Source: Bombiscardovia coagulans (lineage in GTDB: Bacteria; Actinomycetota; Actinomycetes; Actinomycetales; Bifidobacteriaceae). Taken from it: DNA of 64,000 nt. The notes below the pieces were generated by a model. That model made no database searches, was not told the origin of the DNA, and was given only the letters and a program-made list of their open reading frames with translations. Location: contig NZ_MWWS01000005.1 of NCBI RefSeq assembly GCF_002259585.1, positions 62,001-126,000 of the forward strand, given 5' to 3'. The position numbers were made by a program, and so were the translations under genes. Shown in pieces: positions 62,801 through 64,000 of this stretch; the stretch's first letter is position 1, and every line of letters begins with the position of its first letter.

Positions 62801-63491
62801 CTATCACAGCTGTTTCGCGATCGATATCGGTTCCATCACCCAACATGCCAGCATCATTGCGTCCCCATGTATATACTTCACCATCAGAACCCATAGCGAT
62901 AGATGATTGATACTCTCCATAGATTTGAGAGAAGCGTATACCTCTTGCGGGAGGTGGGGAGAGTTTGAGTTGCGTACCACCTGAGGTTGGCCCGTGATCA
63001 GGACTCATTTCCCACGTGCTATTGGCCTTGGACCAGTGGGCTGTCAAGCTTAAATCAGTAGTAACAGGCTGATCAAAGTCATAAGCAACTTCTCCAACAA
63101 ACCATCCGTCAAACAGATACCCATTGCGTACGGGTTGAGTGGGCCACTCTACCCGGTAGCCGTCGCTAACCACCTTTATCTCAGGTGAACTAACACCATC
63201 TGCCTTATCGAAGGTAACAGTATGTGACACATTTGCGTGCGGCAGAGCCTCATTTGCCTGATAGACGCGAGTTGTGTTTGACGCTGGCGTTACTTTTTGG
63301 GTTTGTGATAAATTCACATTGACCGGGATTGATGACTTACTATCAGGTTTATCTTTCGGAACTGGCATGGTAATAGCGGATGGTTGCTCAGCAGCGACGG
63401 ATGATTGAGCATGAACCAGGAAGCCTGTTGAACAAGCAACAAAAATCGTTGCCATAACGATGAATGACCAAATTTTGTGTGTCGGATGCAT
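59847..63491 (-). CDS. Large surface protein: two modules of InlB-type repeat, split TIG-like domain and seven-blade RCC1 propeller
   Basis: A 1214-residue secreted protein with the same architecture as the protein at 47815-52842 but two modules. The signal peptide ends near FLVHAQSS. InlB-like repeats are seen (PVRNGYLFDGWF ... LSLTAHWSK and PVRAGYIFDGWF ... MTLTARWET). TIG-like openings (SPDHGPTSGGTQLKL, KPTQGPTTGGNTTLL) precede seven blades each, closed by VTFDG ... TWKVITPPHAEGPVDARI and by a second TIG-like half. Module 2 blades differ in style (LASNGKAYAWG) from module 1 (IDDQGKLWGWG). The C-terminus has LPAAG (about 1172), a hydrophobic helix and basic tail: a variant sorting signal. 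It is convergent with the operon regulator and oriented opposite to its paralogue. Confidence 0.87.
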   Translation of the reverse strand: MHPTHKIWSFIVMATIFVACSTGFLVHAQSSVAAEQPSAITMPVPKDKPDSKSSIPVNVNLSQTQKVTPASNTTRVYQANEALPHANVSHTVTFDKADGVSSPEIKVVSDGYRVEWPTQPVRNGYLFDGWFVGEVAYDFDQPVTTDLSLTAHWSKANSTWEMSPDHGPTSGGTQLKLSPPPARGIRFSQIYGEYQSSIAMGSDGEVYTWGRNDAGMLGDGTDIDRETAVIVPKPAGVNRFKQISAGGWHSLAIDDHGDTWAWGENEYGQLGDGITTPPPVYGEFEPKKVVVPAGTHFSQVSAGYWHTVAIDDQGKLWGWGYNLHGEIGDGTTISRSTPTKANMPDGVNRFIRVTTRGWHTFALDDQNQWWAWGLNDNNQISSDSQEGILQPTKLTMPAGVSHYTQINPGYGNTFALDTNGQWWAWGSNYLGALGDGTMMDRPIPIKISLPAGVSRFVTVEPGGNYSAALDDQGQVWTWGDNRACQLGDGNTACQNNNSGSTIKSLTPVKVIMPAGITHFTKINLGYFHSFAFDDKGRMWTWGSNKKGQLGDATTINRSIPVRLQFPDTIPTEVTFDGKPGTGLDRNGDGTWKVITPPHAEGPVDARIAWKVSGVPQPDAHLTYTYDFDGHIVTFDKADGSSPVTKVRVPHGSPVRWPADPVRAGYIFDGWFTADGKAWDFNQIVTQDMTLTARWETCNCELKPTQGPTTGGNTTLLTGLQSPKGITYTQVVAGERVSLASGSNGKIYAWGDNNFGQLGTGNTTSTTTPVEVERGELPAGEHFLQISPGYEHSAALATNGKIYAWGRNQWGELGNGNTTDATTPVEVKQGALPAGERYIQISVNNDRTIALASNGKAYTWGWNEYGQLGNGNSGVGSYQTTPVEVAQGALPAGEHFTQVSAGYWHTLALASNGKAYSWGSNGSGQAGDGNRAPYVSQPIEVAQGAIPVGEHFTQISAGSGQSLAIASNGKAYAWGGLGNGQSNGIYLPQPEELNRGDLPANEHFSQISAGYTHSLAVASNGKTYAWGNNSKGALGIGSTIDQSAPTEVKQGELPVGEHFTYASSGYTHSLALGSNGKIYSWGDNDKNELGNGDNNIQITPVEVGFSKRPVKVTGITFDTTDSPAFHWSEGRNGWEVTVPKHRMGAVDVHVHWTLGGTVQNDCILRYTYYSILQLPAAGTLPLARITGGTLFTLAATMCINWLSTNRKGLHTPKHR

Positions 63492-64000
63492 ATAAACAAT
63501 CCTCTTCCCAAGTTACACATGGTCTTATCATTCAAAAAAGCTTCCACCTGCTCCCCTGCGCAGTGGAATGCGACGCATGTATTTAAATGGTCCCCCAATA
63601 ACCCTCACTAGTCACTTTGCCTTATCCGTAGATGCAGGACGAAGCAGAAGAAAACCACAACGTCGTACATTAACCATCAATGTGCGGCAAAGAGTGAGAG
63701 CACCCAGTTGATATAATATACACTTTTGTCCAATTTTGCCACAAGTACGCTCTGCTAACTTACAGGCGTGCAATCACGAGATAGCGCTCTAAAACAACAG
63801 TTTATATACTTGGCTGCCGTGACCACTCTTGTAGGGAAAGGGGTCCTAGCTGAATATATCTCTAGCTACACTACTTGCATTTCTAAGAGCCGTCGCAAAA
63901 AAAGATCGGTTGATGCCTTATCGTCCTCAAAAAAGCACAGCTTATACTGATTGAGTATCAGTAAATCGGTATCATTCTTCTGGAATGAGGTCTGCTATGG
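63492..64000. other. Upstream region at the window edge
   Basis: No gene recognised. TATAAT occurs at 63712-63717. TACTGAT/ATCAGTA (63945-63963) forms a small hairpin. An ATG at 63997 with GGAATGAGG before it might start a plus-strand gene that continues beyond the window. Confidence 0.3.

Overview
The window looks like a chromosomal segment of a moderately low-GC member of the Bifidobacteriaceae (Actinomycetota), possibly from an insect or gut niche. The grounds are a GH42-type beta-galactosidase tail next to an MsmK-type sugar ATPase, an actinobacterial DUF4032 protein, a class II aldolase followed by purA, DUF4012 and YhgE/Pip proteins, SpaA-type pilins and LPXTG-like surface proteins. Genus and species cannot be fixed from the sequence alone. 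No tRNA, rRNA, CRISPR array, insertion sequence or prophage was recognised.

Layout. 0-4.4 kb: end of a GH42 gene, the shared sugar-ABC ATPase, DUF4032 and rlmB. 4.4-17.7 kb: an exopolysaccharide (EPS) locus with Wzz/BY-kinase-like protein, CMD-cupin protein, priming glycosylphosphotransferase, four glycosyltransferases, flippase and EpsG-type polymerase, plus the remnant of a second polymerase. Its centre is clearly AT-richer than the flanks and gene orientation changes repeatedly, suggesting assembly by transfer. 17.7-21.1 kb: a decayed zone with an ImmA-type protease pair and a broken gene. 21.1-26.8 kb: DUF4012, dcd, fba, purA. 26.8-31.5 kb: a LacI regulator and two amino-acid permeases, one behind a lysine riboswitch. 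31.7-35.1 kb: two pilin-type surface proteins. 35.2-47.1 kb: cfa, an MHS transporter, two YhgE/Pip proteins, a transporter with a nucleoside hydrolase, and a small membrane protein. 47.8-63.5 kb: two very large RCC1-repeat surface proteins facing each other around a rhamnosidase / beta-glucosidase / MFS / IclR catabolic unit.

How it fits together. The segment is rich in cell-surface functions (EPS, pili, giant anchored propeller proteins) combined with import and breakdown of sugars and plant-type glycosides. The strongest unusual signals are: (1) an 11-bp G/C homopolymer inside the likely promoter spacer of the EPS priming enzyme, a candidate phase-variation switch; (2) five modules, shared by two surface proteins, each holding exactly seven RCC1 blades apparently inserted into a split IPT/TIG-like domain; (3) a well-matched lysine riboswitch in an actinobacterial context; (4) a BY-kinase-like EPS regulator that has lost its Walker motifs; (5) pilin genes with no sortase beside them.
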